Of a stretch of DNA of 42,712 nucleotides, positions 32,116 to 41,056 are shown piece after piece; the stretch's first letter is position 1; every line of letters begins with the position of its first letter. The notes under the pieces were generated by a model. It had not been told where the DNA came from. It ran no database searches and saw only the letters and a list, made by a program, of their open reading frames with translations. Position numbers and translations under genes: made by a program. This DNA is from Acidobacteriota bacterium (lineage in GTDB: Bacteria; Acidobacteriota; Terriglobia; UBA7540): contig CADDZC010000030.1 in the NCBI GenBank assembly GCA_902812365.1, forward strand, positions 1 to 42,712, given 5' to 3'.

Positions 32116-32838
32116 CTACACCTCGCCGAGGGGCTGTTCATCGTCCGCCAAAGCCGACCGAATGGCGCGGCGAACCTCCGCCATGACGGCCGTGCGCTCC
32201 TCAGGGGCGCGACCCTGGGTCACGACAGGATCATGAAAAGTAATGTGAAGGGTGCCGGGACGCACGGCCAGACTGCCCTTGGGCATGATGCGGCGCGCCC
32301 CGGAAATGGAGACGGGGATGATAGGAGCGCCCGCGTCCATGGCCATCACGAACACGCCCTTTTTGAAGGGCTGGAGGCGGCCATCGAGACTGCGCGTGCC
32401 CTCCGGATAGGCAAGGAAGGAGTGTCCCGCCCGGAGCGCCGCCGCCGCCGCTTGCACCGCCCGGATCGCCCGGTCGCGGTGATTCCGGTCCACGGGGATG
32501 AATCCATAGAGCTTCATCGCTTGCCCTAAGACGGGAATACGAAAGAACTCCTTCTTGGCAAGCACCCGCACCGGGGGCAGAGTAACGAACACGGCCGGCG
32601 GGTCGCAGTTGCTCTGATGATTGGGCATGAACACGACGGCGCGGCCGCTGGGGATCTTTTCCCGCCCGCGCACCTCCAGCTTGATTCCTGAAACCCACAA
32701 AACCATGTGCGCGCCGAAACGCCCGGCTCGATACAGGGCTCGAGTGTTGCCGGTCGGCAGCGCATAGAGGAGGAACGGGATACCCAGAATGATGATGAGG
32801 AGCAGCGCAATCAGGATGGCGAGCAAGGTGCGCAACAT
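32116..32838 (-). CDS. plsC: 1-acyl-sn-glycerol-3-phosphate acyltransferase
   Basis: PlsC-type enzymes acylate lysophosphatidic acid to phosphatidic acid on the inner membrane. The 240-residue protein starts with a membrane segment (LLAILIALLLIIILGIPFLLY), then has the acyltransferase motifs NHQSNCD (His74, Asp79) and EGTRS (146-150), plus FIPVDRN between them. All are intact. Other lysophospholipid acyltransferases share these motifs, so the exact acceptor is inferred. It is the last gene on the minus-strand block, about 150 nt after the M61 peptidase gene. Confidence 0.9.
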   Translation of the reverse strand: MLRTLLAILIALLLIIILGIPFLLYALPTGNTRALYRAGRFGAHMVLWVSGIKLEVRGREKIPSGRAVVFMPNHQSNCDPPAVFVTLPPVRVLAKKEFFRIPVLGQAMKLYGFIPVDRNHRDRAIRAVQAAAAALRAGHSFLAYPEGTRSLDGRLQPFKKGVFVMAMDAGAPIIPVSISGARRIMPKGSLAVRPGTLHITFHDPVVTQGRAPEERTAVMAEVRRAIRSALADDEQPLGEV

Positions 32839-32987
32839 AACGTGATCGTCAAGGATCCCGGGGGGAGGTTTCGAGGCGGTTTCAAGGTCGCCGCCTCCTC
32901 TCCGCCTGGGCGCAGTTGGCCTCGCCAGCGCGGAGCCGGTCGCCTCTGCGGCGCCTCGGTTCTCTTAGCCAGGGTTGAGTCCGTGGT

Positions 32988-34850
32988 TCAGTGTTCATCG
33001 CTCTGGGTCGTTCCGCGCAACCAGTGGTCTCGCAGCCGAATTTGCGCCGGAGTGGCCGCCGGGTTCTCCTCAACGCGATAGACTCTCTCGAGCTTCGAGC
33101 CCAGCCGGATGACCGCGGAGAAGCTTTCGGAGCGGCGACGCGCCTCGATGGCTACGTCTTGGCCGGGTTGCAGCCCCACGATGTCTTGCGGGACGGTCAT
33201 CAACCGCTGTCCGTTGATTTTCAACAGGATGTCGCCCGGCGACAACCCGGCTTGCGCCGCGGGACTTCCCGGCTCCACTGCGCTCACCACGATGCGATTA
33301 TCGAAACCGCGCGCGGCGGCGAAACCCCAGTCGGCCAGGGGCTTCGTCGTCGTTTCCAACCTCAGGCCGGCGTAACCCAAGTAAGTCGAATAGTCGAGGG
33401 CACGCGTGCCGGTAACGTAATCACGAAAGAAATCGTCCGCGGACATCTCCGGGCCCGCCAACTGGCCGATCAGGGCGGACAGGTCATCGTCGGTAAAGAA
33501 GCGGCCACGCTGGGCAAACCGTTCGTTGAGTTCTCGCATAAGATCATCGAGACTGTGGCGATCGCCACTGGCGTGCCGGATAGCCAGGTCAAGCAGAAAT
33601 CCCACGAGCTCCCCTTTGTTATAGTAAGAGATGCTGCGCTCGGGTCGAAAGTAGTCGGGGTACCTCTCAAGCCATGCTTCCATCCCGGCGCGCTCGACCG
33701 TCTCGAAGTGACGCGCTGGCCGCTCTTCCAGAGTCTGAATAGCTGAGGCGAGGTGACGATAAAACGTCTGTCGCCCGATAATTCCCGAGCGGATTAGCGT
33801 CAGTTCCTCGTAGGTGTTCGTTACGCCCTCCGAGAACCACAGGTCACGCGTATCGTTACCGCGCACGTAATCGATCGGCTCGAGCCCGGCGGGCCGGATG
33901 CGCTTAACGTTCCAAAGGTGGAAAAACTCGTGCGCGACCAGAGCCTCAAAGTCTTGCCAATTGGAGCGCAGTCGTGCCGCTGAGAAGCTGATCACACAGC
34001 CGTTGACATGTTCCATGCCACCGCCGCCCTCATCAAAAAAGTGAAAAATAAACGTGTACCGGGAAAACGGGACGTCATGCATCAGTCCTGTCTCGGTGGT
34101 GGTGATCAGTTCGAGTGACTTCAGCAGGCGCTTCGCGTCGTAGACTGCCGGATCGGCTTCGACCACCGCCCGATAGATCGCTCCGCCTTGTCGGTAGGTA
34201 TATTCCTGAAAGCCGCCGGCTTCCAAAGGACTGTCCGCCAGGGCATCGTAGTTGGGCGCCGAATATTCACCCGGCAAGCCGGTCGAATTCAGAAGTGTCG
34301 CAGCGCGCCAACCCGCGGGCAACCTTACCTGTACAAGCTCGGGTCGCGAGCGTTCGGCGGGAACGTAAAACAAAATCTGGGCGAAGTTGATAAAGGCGTG
34401 CTTCTCATTCAGGATCGACGAGAAGGGACTTTCTTCATCCGCGTAGACTTGGTAGCGGACCTCAAGTGTGTCACAGGGCCCGTCCGGTATCTGCCAGGTC
34501 TCAAGATCGACTGGCTTCAGTTGAGCCATCTTACCGTCACAAGTGGCATTGAGCTCCTGAACGTCGCGCACAAAGTCGCGAATTTGATACAACGCGTTCC
34601 ACGCCGGAAACTGAATCTGAGTTGGCGGTGTCGTCGATGAAATTCTCATGGTGACGCCGATCAGATGCGTTGCCGTTCGAGTGAAGTCGATCCGATACAG
34701 AACGGAGGCACCCGTTTTCAATGTTGGGCAGCTTCGAAGCGGACCCACGCAATGTACGAGGGTGAGGAGCCCACCGAGAACATATCGGAAAGCAGGGTGG
34801 AACGCGGGGCACACACTGAGCCTGACGTTTCTCGTTAGAGCCGCAAACAT
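32988..34850 (-). CDS. M61 family metallopeptidase with PDZ domain
   Basis: M61 (glycyl aminopeptidase-like) enzymes are zinc peptidases. The 620-residue protein has a possible signal or anchor near residues 22-36, an N-terminal beta domain, and the zinc site HEFFHLWN (His307, Glu308, His311) with third ligand Glu341 in FSEGVTNTYEE. The GGMEH motif near 278 corresponds to the substrate-binding GxMEN-like region of M1/M61 peptidases. A PDZ domain occupies about 513-560 (VEPGSPAAQAGLSPGDILLK). Substrate unknown; the family prefers N-terminal Gly or Ala in studied cases. It starts 43 nt after the dapF stop and may be co-transcribed. Confidence 0.88.
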   Translation of the reverse strand: MFAALTRNVRLSVCPAFHPAFRYVLGGLLTLVHCVGPLRSCPTLKTGASVLYRIDFTRTATHLIGVTMRISSTTPPTQIQFPAWNALYQIRDFVRDVQELNATCDGKMAQLKPVDLETWQIPDGPCDTLEVRYQVYADEESPFSSILNEKHAFINFAQILFYVPAERSRPELVQVRLPAGWRAATLLNSTGLPGEYSAPNYDALADSPLEAGGFQEYTYRQGGAIYRAVVEADPAVYDAKRLLKSLELITTTETGLMHDVPFSRYTFIFHFFDEGGGGMEHVNGCVISFSAARLRSNWQDFEALVAHEFFHLWNVKRIRPAGLEPIDYVRGNDTRDLWFSEGVTNTYEELTLIRSGIIGRQTFYRHLASAIQTLEERPARHFETVERAGMEAWLERYPDYFRPERSISYYNKGELVGFLLDLAIRHASGDRHSLDDLMRELNERFAQRGRFFTDDDLSALIGQLAGPEMSADDFFRDYVTGTRALDYSTYLGYAGLRLETTTKPLADWGFAAARGFDNRIVVSAVEPGSPAAQAGLSPGDILLKINGQRLMTVPQDIVGLQPGQDVAIEARRRSESFSAVIRLGSKLERVYRVEENPAATPAQIRLRDHWLRGTTQSDEH

Positions 34851-34892
34851 AACTTGCCGTCGGCAACCCAGGGCTGGTCCGCCGCCGCCCGC

Positions 34893-35825
34893 TCACCGAG
34901 CGCTTGGGTAATAGACGCCGCGTTTCAAAAGTACGACCGGACCGACCAGCGTCAGTTCTCCGCTCCTCCTCCAGCTCACTTCCAACCGTCCGGCGGACGT
35001 GTGCACCTTCACCTCCCGGCCGGTCAGTCCGTTCAATACCGCGGCTACCACGGCCGCACAACTTCCCGTTCCTGATGACCTCGTCTCGCCGACGCCCCTC
35101 TCCCAGAACCGCACGGCAATGTCCTGACGGGAAAGGACCTTGACGAACTCCACGTTCGTTCGGTTCGGAAACAAGGGATGAGTTTCGATCTCACGACCGA
35201 TGATTCGCCATTGGATCGTTCGAAAATCGGTCACGAACAAACTGCAATGCGGATTGCCAATCGAGGTGATCGTCACATCAAATTCACCCTGCTCGGTCCG
35301 GAGTGGAAAGCCCACAACCGGGATGTCAACATCACGGCTGGCGAAAGGAATCTTTGGGGGGTCAAAAACGGGCTCACCCAGATTGACGCGAAATCGCCAC
35401 CGCTTCTTCCCAGCTGTCAGGGTGGTAATTGTTTTGACACCCGAGACGGTCTCAATGCTGAGCTTTTGCGTCCGGTTTCTCTTGATTTGGAAGATGAACG
35501 CTGCCGCGCACCGTATGCCGTTTCCGGACATTTCCGGCTGGCTGCCATCGGCGTTGAAAAACCACACTTGGGCGTCGTGACGCCGATCGCGAGGTGGCCA
35601 CACGACGATAAGGCCATCGGCGCCGAGCCCCCGGCGCGGATTGCACATGAGGCGCGTCAAGCTCGAGAGGTGGTCGTTCGCGCCCCTCGTGAACGGACCC
35701 TCCCTCCCCTTTAGGTCTGTCCATCCCAAGCCCTTGAGAAGGTCGCTCCCGTTCACTACAATCCATGTATTACTGAGCCCATGGAACTTCGCAAACGGAA
35801 TTTTAGTTCGAGCTCGAAGCGGCAT
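34893..35825 (-). CDS. dapF: Diaminopimelate epimerase homologue with Ser in place of both catalytic Cys
   Basis: The fold is that of DapF, which converts LL- to meso-diaminopimelate for lysine and peptidoglycan. In the 310 residues I see KFHGLSN, GLGADGL, FFNADGSQPEMSGNGIRC, SIGNPHC and ERGVGETRSSGTGSCAA. In canonical DapF the two acid/base cysteines sit in the (M/Q)CGNG and ACG(T/S)G motifs; here both positions are serine (Ser100 and Ser251), with codons TCC and TCA. The usual GND near the N-terminus reads SNT. The rest of the protein is well preserved, so this is not a decaying gene. It may epimerise a different substrate, work with reduced activity or be a variant clade. Upstream start at ATG 35825. 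Confidence 0.8.
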   Translation of the reverse strand: MPLRARTKIPFAKFHGLSNTWIVVNGSDLLKGLGWTDLKGREGPFTRGANDHLSSLTRLMCNPRRGLGADGLIVVWPPRDRRHDAQVWFFNADGSQPEMSGNGIRCAAAFIFQIKRNRTQKLSIETVSGVKTITTLTAGKKRWRFRVNLGEPVFDPPKIPFASRDVDIPVVGFPLRTEQGEFDVTITSIGNPHCSLFVTDFRTIQWRIIGREIETHPLFPNRTNVEFVKVLSRQDIAVRFWERGVGETRSSGTGSCAAVVAAVLNGLTGREVKVHTSAGRLEVSWRRSGELTLVGPVVLLKRGVYYPSAR

Positions 35826-35917
35826 AGTGGATTCTCATGGGATGGAGCCGGTCCCCCTGACAGGAGGCTGCGACAGTCAGCGACCTCATCATGCGCAAAG
35901 CTACTAATCTTACGATG

Positions 35918-36037
35918 TTACGGTGACCAGGACAAACTGGGATACTTCAACGGTCGACCTGCGAGGGTGAGCTGGCCCGATCGATCCACCATTTCGACGA
36001 TATCGAGCCGCAGCCCGCCCGGTATCCTCAAACTCAC
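35918..36037 (-). CDS. Possible 39-residue ORF coupled to the GT-C gene
   Basis: A GTG at 36037 overlaps the stop of the upstream glycosyltransferase gene as GTGA. The frame runs 39 codons to TAA at 35918-35920; the product begins MSLRIPGGLRLDIVEMVD and includes SGQLTLAGRPLKYPS. The composition is protein-like, and GGAAG lies about 4 nt upstream. No family is recognised. It could be a real small protein, a remnant of a longer gene or chance. Confidence 0.35.
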   Translation of the reverse strand: MSLRIPGGLRLDIVEMVDRSGQLTLAGRPLKYPSLSWSP

Positions 36038-37647
36038 TCGCTTCCGATCTCCCGCCGGTAAATCTGCACGGCCTCTTCCCCAGCAAAATGAAAATCGGCG
36101 ACACGCACAAAATCGTTAAAAGCTCTCGGATAGGCGCGCATCAGTTCATCGACCGGATCTCCTTCTCCGCGGATAACCCACCCAACCCAAGGACTGGCAT
36201 TGACCTGGAGCCGGTTCCAGTACTGGCGATTCATTTCCGTCAGAGTTCTCCGATAGTCGATGCCTACCTGAGGCATGACACACGGGTACTTCCCCGCAGC
36301 CATCAAAATGACCTGACCATCGAAGTGAGCACGTAGGTATTGGATGATCGACTGCTCATCCTTCGATCGGCAGGGCGTATTGAGAATGGCCTCCTTGGCA
36401 ACCACCAGTTCGCTCGCGCCTCTTCGTGCCATGGAAATATCTTGGAACAGAACGATGGCGACCAGCACCGGGAGCATTGCCCATCGTGCCCAAAACGGAA
36501 GTTCGGCGCTGAGCAAAAAGGTAGGCCAAAGGCTCATGGCGGGCAGCATTTCGAGACCATAGCGCAGGTTGTAATACGTGTGAGGAAACAAGGTTGGCAC
36601 GTAAATCGGAACGCCGGCATGAGCCATTGATTCAACATAGAACGCCAAGGGGACCAGGAACAGGAGCGCCGCCGATCGCCGTCCACGACGGCGGCGATCG
36701 GCAATCCAGGCAACGACTCCTAGCACGGCCAGCTCCAGCGGCCACACGCCGATCACTAGCTTCAAATCTTCAATATAGTAGCGTGTCGACAGCAGTAGGC
36801 TGCCGTCCGTAGGATATCGAAAGCCGGTGGTGGCCAGTTGGTGAGCGTAGATGGCTCGAGCTGAGTACGGGCCCTTATAAAACTCGAGCGGATTGCCGAA
36901 TCGCCAGGCGTTGTGAGCGACCCACAGCAGAGGCCCCGCCGCGGAAATCACAGAGAAGACGACCGCCCGGCGAAAACGAACCGTCCACGTTCCCCGGCTA
37001 ACCCACAGCACGAATAGCGCCGCAAAGGGTAACAAGAACCACCCGTCGTAACGCGTCCAACTCCCCAAGAATGCCGCTACCGACGCCAAAACCAAGGGCC
37101 CCCAACGTTGCAACTGTTGAAAGCAAAACAATTCATAAACCATCAGGACGGCCCACATGATAGCCAGCGGTTCCGTGAGCGGCGTGGAGGCAGCGTAGAG
37201 CATATTGGGCGCCAGCACGAACCCGGTGAGGGCCAACCATCCCGCCGCCCGGGTACCGTTCATTTTTGTCGCGAGTCGGAAAAGGAACCATCCGGAAACA
37301 GCGAAGGCGGCTTCGGACACCAGGCTTCCACCTAGCCCCGTGCGCCACAGATGGTCGTTCATGGCGAGTGGTCCTACCAAGACGTGAAACAGTGGGAGCC
37401 ACACGCTGCCAATCTCAGCGTAGCCGGGAGCAAGGGAGTCCGTCAACCGCCGCGCGCCTTCCATGTGGGCAATCGCGTCGCCGTAAATGTTAGTGAGGCC
37501 CCGGCTGTAAAAGAAATGCAGGCCCCCCAAAGCCGCACCTATGATTACGGCTCCAGCAACTGCGTCGTGGGCACGATCCCGGCATGCGTTCCGCGAAGAA
37601 TAGGCGAAAGTCGCCGAGCCTGATTGTTTGCAGGCAGGCTCAGACAT
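36034..37647 (-). CDS. GT-C (family 39-like) membrane glycosyltransferase
   Basis: A 537-residue polytopic protein with about ten hydrophobic segments. Near the N-terminus GLTNIYGDAIAHMEGARRL provides the conserved acidic residue expected in the first periplasmic loop of PMT/ArnT-like enzymes. Later features are LTEPLAIMWAVLMVYEL, SWTRYDGWFLLP and a C-terminal soluble domain of roughly 120 residues. These enzymes use lipid-linked sugars and act on the periplasmic side. Donor and acceptor are unknown. The start overlaps the PfkB-type kinase gene by 8 nt (ATGTCTGA), indicating translational coupling. Confidence 0.75.
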   Translation of the reverse strand: MSEPACKQSGSATFAYSSRNACRDRAHDAVAGAVIIGAALGGLHFFYSRGLTNIYGDAIAHMEGARRLTDSLAPGYAEIGSVWLPLFHVLVGPLAMNDHLWRTGLGGSLVSEAAFAVSGWFLFRLATKMNGTRAAGWLALTGFVLAPNMLYAASTPLTEPLAIMWAVLMVYELFCFQQLQRWGPLVLASVAAFLGSWTRYDGWFLLPFAALFVLWVSRGTWTVRFRRAVVFSVISAAGPLLWVAHNAWRFGNPLEFYKGPYSARAIYAHQLATTGFRYPTDGSLLLSTRYYIEDLKLVIGVWPLELAVLGVVAWIADRRRRGRRSAALLFLVPLAFYVESMAHAGVPIYVPTLFPHTYYNLRYGLEMLPAMSLWPTFLLSAELPFWARWAMLPVLVAIVLFQDISMARRGASELVVAKEAILNTPCRSKDEQSIIQYLRAHFDGQVILMAAGKYPCVMPQVGIDYRRTLTEMNRQYWNRLQVNASPWVGWVIRGEGDPVDELMRAYPRAFNDFVRVADFHFAGEEAVQIYRREIGSE

Positions 37648-38545
37648 CGAAATGTGTCATTTCCTTGAATTCATTGAAGCGCGCATCGATGTCGCTCCAT
37701 GCCAGGCTTAACAGACCTTCCAGGCCGAACCGTTCCACGGCGAAGCTGGCCATCACGGAGCCATAGACCAGCGCCCGACGCAGGTTCGGGGGGCTCAAGT
37801 CGTTCATGCGCGCCAGATGACCCATAAATCCACCGGCAAATGTATCGCCCGCGCCCGTCGGATCGAGCACCTCCTCCAGAGGGTAGCCCGGCGCAAAAAA
37901 AATACTGTCGTTTTGGAACAAGCACGAGCCATACTCGCCACGCTTCACCACGACCGTCCTGGGACCAAGAGCCCGGAGCGCTGCGGCCGCTCGCTTGAGG
38001 TGTCTAAAACCCGTCAGCAACTGCGCCTCCGTTTCGTTAAGTATCACCATGTCCACCGCGGCAAGCGTCTCTTTGAGATCGTCCAGGGCGCCGTTAATCC
38101 AGTAATTCATCGTGTCACACGCCACCAGCTTCGCGCGCGGTAGCTGGCGGCGGACGTGAAGTTGCAGTCTGGGATGAATATTGCCCAGGAAAACATACTC
38201 GCTCGTAAGATAAGCAGACGGAATCTTGGGTTGAAAGTGCTCGAAGACGTTAAGTTGTGTTTCGAGGGTCCGAGCTTCATTCATATCGCCGCTGTACTCG
38301 CCGCGCCAGCGGAAAGTCCTGCCCGCAGCACGTTCCAGGCCCTGAGTGTCGATGGGACGGTTTTTGAAGACTCGCATCTGGTCGTCGCCGAAGTCTTCAC
38401 CCACTACGGCCAGCACGTTAACCGGCGCAAAGTAGCTGGCGGCCACCGAAAAGTAGCTGGCCGAGCCTCCTAAAACCTCATCCGCCTGGCCGTACGGAGT
38501 CTTAAGGCTGTCAAAAGCCACCGACCCGACCACGAGCAAGGACAT
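37640..38545 (-). CDS. PfkB-family sugar or nucleoside kinase
   Basis: A 301-residue ribokinase-fold enzyme. It has the N-terminal LLVVGSVAFDSLKTPYG, GGSASYFSVAASYFA in the substrate lid region, NETEAQLLTG and the anion-hole/catalytic motif DPTGAGDTFAGGFMGHL with its catalytic Asp. Many acidobacterial and cyanobacterial genomes place such a kinase next to mtnP. That context hints at phosphorylation of a ribose or nucleoside compound from methylthioadenosine or adenosine salvage, but the substrate cannot be read from sequence. The ATG at 38545 with GGAAAGAG upstream is preferred over a longer frame that reads into the mtnP spacer. Confidence 0.82.
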   Translation of the reverse strand: MSLLVVGSVAFDSLKTPYGQADEVLGGSASYFSVAASYFAPVNVLAVVGEDFGDDQMRVFKNRPIDTQGLERAAGRTFRWRGEYSGDMNEARTLETQLNVFEHFQPKIPSAYLTSEYVFLGNIHPRLQLHVRRQLPRAKLVACDTMNYWINGALDDLKETLAAVDMVILNETEAQLLTGFRHLKRAAAALRALGPRTVVVKRGEYGSCLFQNDSIFFAPGYPLEEVLDPTGAGDTFAGGFMGHLARMNDLSPPNLRRALVYGSVMASFAVERFGLEGLLSLAWSDIDARFNEFKEMTHFDV

Positions 38546-38635
38546 CAATGTTCTCTTTCCGCACCTTTGATTTTGAAAGGTCGCCGCGCCTCTTCGGCCA
38601 TAACACAACCCTCGGCGAACGACCAGCAATCTCTG

Positions 38636-39496
38636 CTAGAGATAGCTTCCCACGATCAGGCGGAGTCTCTTCTTCGTCGCCGCGGGAATCTTTCGAGGAT
38701 CGGTCAGGATGGCGTGAGCCAACGCCGACCTACACTTGCAATGGCGCTCGGCCGGAATCGTCCGTACAGCCGCCCGCAGAATCTTCTGGGCATTCTCGAC
38801 GTTTTTATTCAGACACTCAATCACCTGCTCGACGGTGACGGCGTCGTGGCTCGGGTGCCAGCAGTCGTAGTCGGTCACCATAGCGAGCGTCGCGTAACAC
38901 ATCTCCGCCTCGCGGGCTAATTTGGCTTCCTGCAGGTTGGTCATGCCGATCAGGTCCATGCCCCAGGCACGGTACGTCTGTGATTCGGCCTTGGTCGAGA
39001 AGGCCGGACCTTCCATGCAAACGTACGTTCCGCCCCGATGGTAATTGCAACCAGTCACGGCGCAAGCGTTCGCCAATGCGTCCTGCAGCACCGGACACAC
39101 CGGGTCAGAAAAACTGATGTGGGCCACGAGGCCGCGCCCGAAGAACGTTGAGTCTCGGCCCTGGGTGCGATCAAAGAACTGGTCCGGCAGCACCATGTCC
39201 AGCGGCCGGTAGTCTTCGCGCAGCGAGCCGACGGCGCTGACGGCAACAATGCGCTCAACGCCCAGCTTTTTCATGCCATAGATGTTGGCCCGGAAGTTCA
39301 GCTCCGATGGCAGCAGAACGTGACCACGTCCGTGCCGCGCTAAAAACGCCACCTGGCGGCCTTCAAGTTGCCCGAGCACGAACAGATCCGAGGGCTTCCC
39401 GAAAGGGGTCGTCACCCTGACCTCACGCCGGCGGTCGAGGTCTGCCATCTGGTAAAGACCACTTCCACCGATGATGCCAATCTCCGCTTGGCGCAT
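38636..39496 (-). CDS. mtnP: S-methyl-5'-thioadenosine phosphorylase
   Basis: MtnP cleaves methylthioadenosine with phosphate to adenine and methylthioribose 1-phosphate. The 286-residue protein shows [10 protein letters not shown] at the start, [55 protein letters not shown] and [19 protein letters not shown], all purine-nucleoside-phosphorylase family 2 signatures. The MTA-specific choice over inosine or guanosine rests on overall resemblance and is likely. It lies 22 nt after the metallo-hydrolase gene and 90 nt before the PfkB-type kinase gene, and other mtn genes (mtnA, mtnB) are absent here. Confidence 0.92.
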   Translation of the reverse strand: MRQAEIGIIGGSGLYQMADLDRRREVRVTTPFGKPSDLFVLGQLEGRQVAFLARHGRGHVLLPSELNFRANIYGMKKLGVERIVAVSAVGSLREDYRPLDMVLPDQFFDRTQGRDSTFFGRGLVAHISFSDPVCPVLQDALANACAVTGCNYHRGGTYVCMEGPAFSTKAESQTYRAWGMDLIGMTNLQEAKLAREAEMCYATLAMVTDYDCWHPSHDAVTVEQVIECLNKNVENAQKILRAAVRTIPAERHCKCRSALAHAILTDPRKIPAATKKRLRLIVGSYL

Positions 39497-39518
39497 GGTT
39501 TGTGTCCGTTGTTCTCCT

Positions 39519-40370
39519 TCAGCTATGATTCATCCCAGACAACCCGCTTACCAGAGCCGGGATAATCTTACCGTCTTTTTGTTCCAGCTTCGTCCAGGCA
39601 ATAGTTGGGTCATGGGGGAACACGACGATGGCACCTTCTTGCGCGAGCCGAGGCAGCAAACGCTTTTTGTTGGCAAGCGTTTCCAAGGGATAAAGATCGA
39701 AACTCATGATCCAAGGATAAGCTAAGTGAGCCTGGGTGGGCACAAGGTCGGAAATAAACAGCGCCCGCTGGCCTTCCGATTCAACCCATACGGCCTGCAG
39801 GTGCTGAGTATGCCCCGGGAACACCTCTACGCGGACACCGGGCACGATCTCGGCGCATCCTTCTAATAACTCCGTTTGGGCCTCAGCCGGGGCAAAAAAT
39901 TCCTCAATATAACTGGCGCGATCACGCTCCGTTGGCCGCAGCGCATGTTCCCATTCGCCCCGCTGGACATAATAGCGCGCCCGCGGGAACGTTGCTAGGG
40001 TGCGCCCGCCATCGCGCCGCGTGTTCCAGCCACAGTGATCGAAATGTAGGTGGGTGTTAATCACGACGTCGATATCGCCTGGCTCCAGCCCGCACCGCTT
40101 CAGTTCCCCGACTAGCGTGGTGGGGTGTTGAACCGCATATATATCCGCGAACTTGGCGTCGAATTTGTCGCCGATGCCGGTTTCGATGATGACGTTGTGC
40201 GTGCCCGTCTGAATCAATAAACAAGTGAGGCTCAACCGAACCCGATTGCGAGCGTCCGCGATCATCTTCTGCTCCCACAGTACTTTCGGCACCACGCCGA
40301 ACATCTGTCCCCCATCCAGGGCGAACGTACCGTCGAGAAGCGCCTGAATATTGAACCTTCCAAGTTTCAT
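39519..40370 (-). CDS. Metallo-beta-lactamase-fold hydrolase
   Basis: A 283-residue binuclear-metal hydrolase. The metal motif is THLHFDHCG (His107, His109, Asp111, His112), followed by the later histidine in [12 protein letters not shown] and Asp in [13 protein letters not shown]. The pattern with a [16 protein letters not shown] lead resembles N-acyl-homoserine-lactone-lactonase-like or cyclic-ester hydrolases, but many MBL proteins look alike, so the substrate is open. It is co-oriented with mtnP (22 nt apart) and may act on a side product of that pathway. Confidence 0.85.
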   Translation of the reverse strand: MKLGRFNIQALLDGTFALDGGQMFGVVPKVLWEQKMIADARNRVRLSLTCLLIQTGTHNVIIETGIGDKFDAKFADIYAVQHPTTLVGELKRCGLEPGDIDVVINTHLHFDHCGWNTRRDGGRTLATFPRARYYVQRGEWEHALRPTERDRASYIEEFFAPAEAQTELLEGCAEIVPGVRVEVFPGHTQHLQAVWVESEGQRALFISDLVPTQAHLAYPWIMSFDLYPLETLANKKRLLPRLAQEGAIVVFPHDPTIAWTKLEQKDGKIIPALVSGLSGMNHS

Positions 40371-40527
40371 GCCATCTCTACCTTAAACGCTGCTCAAAGC
40401 CGTTGGCGACCACTGATTGCTAACCCCGCCGCCAGTTAGAAAGCGGCGAAACCATATGACACAACCGGCATGTCTGGTCAACTCGTTCGAGCCTGATCCA
40501 TCCCATATCAGCTAAGCCAGCCCAAAT

Positions 40528-40878
40528 TCACCTCCGAAGGTAATGATCTGTCTGGTGAATCCAATCTTCGCGCGGAGGATTGAAGACGTCGAAGCCGAGC
40601 GTATCCTCAATCGCCTCGGCCGAGTGGGGCAAGTCGGGTGGAATGCAAAGAACTTCGCCCGCCCGCACTACGATTTCCTTTCCGTCAATCAAGAACCTGA
40701 GCGCGCCTTCAAGTATAATGCTGATCTGCTCGTTGGGATGGCTGTGGACCGGCACGATGCAGCCGTTCTTCAGAAACAAGCGGGCGACCATGATGTTCTC
40801 GCCCACCACGAACTGGCGGTCCAACAGCGGATTCAGCTTCTCTAGTGCAACGTCCTTCCATCGAAAATGCTTTAACAT
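40528..40878 (-). CDS. Small cupin-domain protein
   Basis: A single-domain cupin of 116 residues. The two cupin motifs are visible: PVHSHPNEQISIILEGALRF (histidines and glutamate as metal ligands) and GEVLCIPPDLPHSAEAIED (final histidine). The ATG at 40878 has GGGGGAGAG just upstream; a longer frame to 41022 has a low-complexity Arg/Ala lead and is rejected. Small cupins bind metal and diverse small ligands; the function here is unknown. It lies between ftcD and the metallo-hydrolase gene. Confidence 0.8.
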   Translation of the reverse strand: MLKHFRWKDVALEKLNPLLDRQFVVGENIMVARLFLKNGCIVPVHSHPNEQISIILEGALRFLIDGKEIVVRAGEVLCIPPDLPHSAEAIEDTLGFDVFNPPREDWIHQTDHYLRR

Positions 40879-41056
40879 GCGCTCTCCCCCCGCGGGGTTA
40901 AAGGCACGAAGCCTGGAAACCCCTTCCGGACCCGGCCGAACTAGCGCAGCCGCCAGGGCAGCGACCGGCTCTACCATCCTGCCTCCCCGCGCGCGGCATT
41001 GAGCGGTGACAGCCTCGGCCAAATCTGTTACCCGTTCGGCCGGAGAGGCTCTCCGA

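Noticed and set aside
40879-41022. Longer N-terminus for the cupin protein
   Set aside because: The extension is Arg/Ala-rich, while the ATG at 40878 has a strong ribosome binding site and gives a complete cupin domain.
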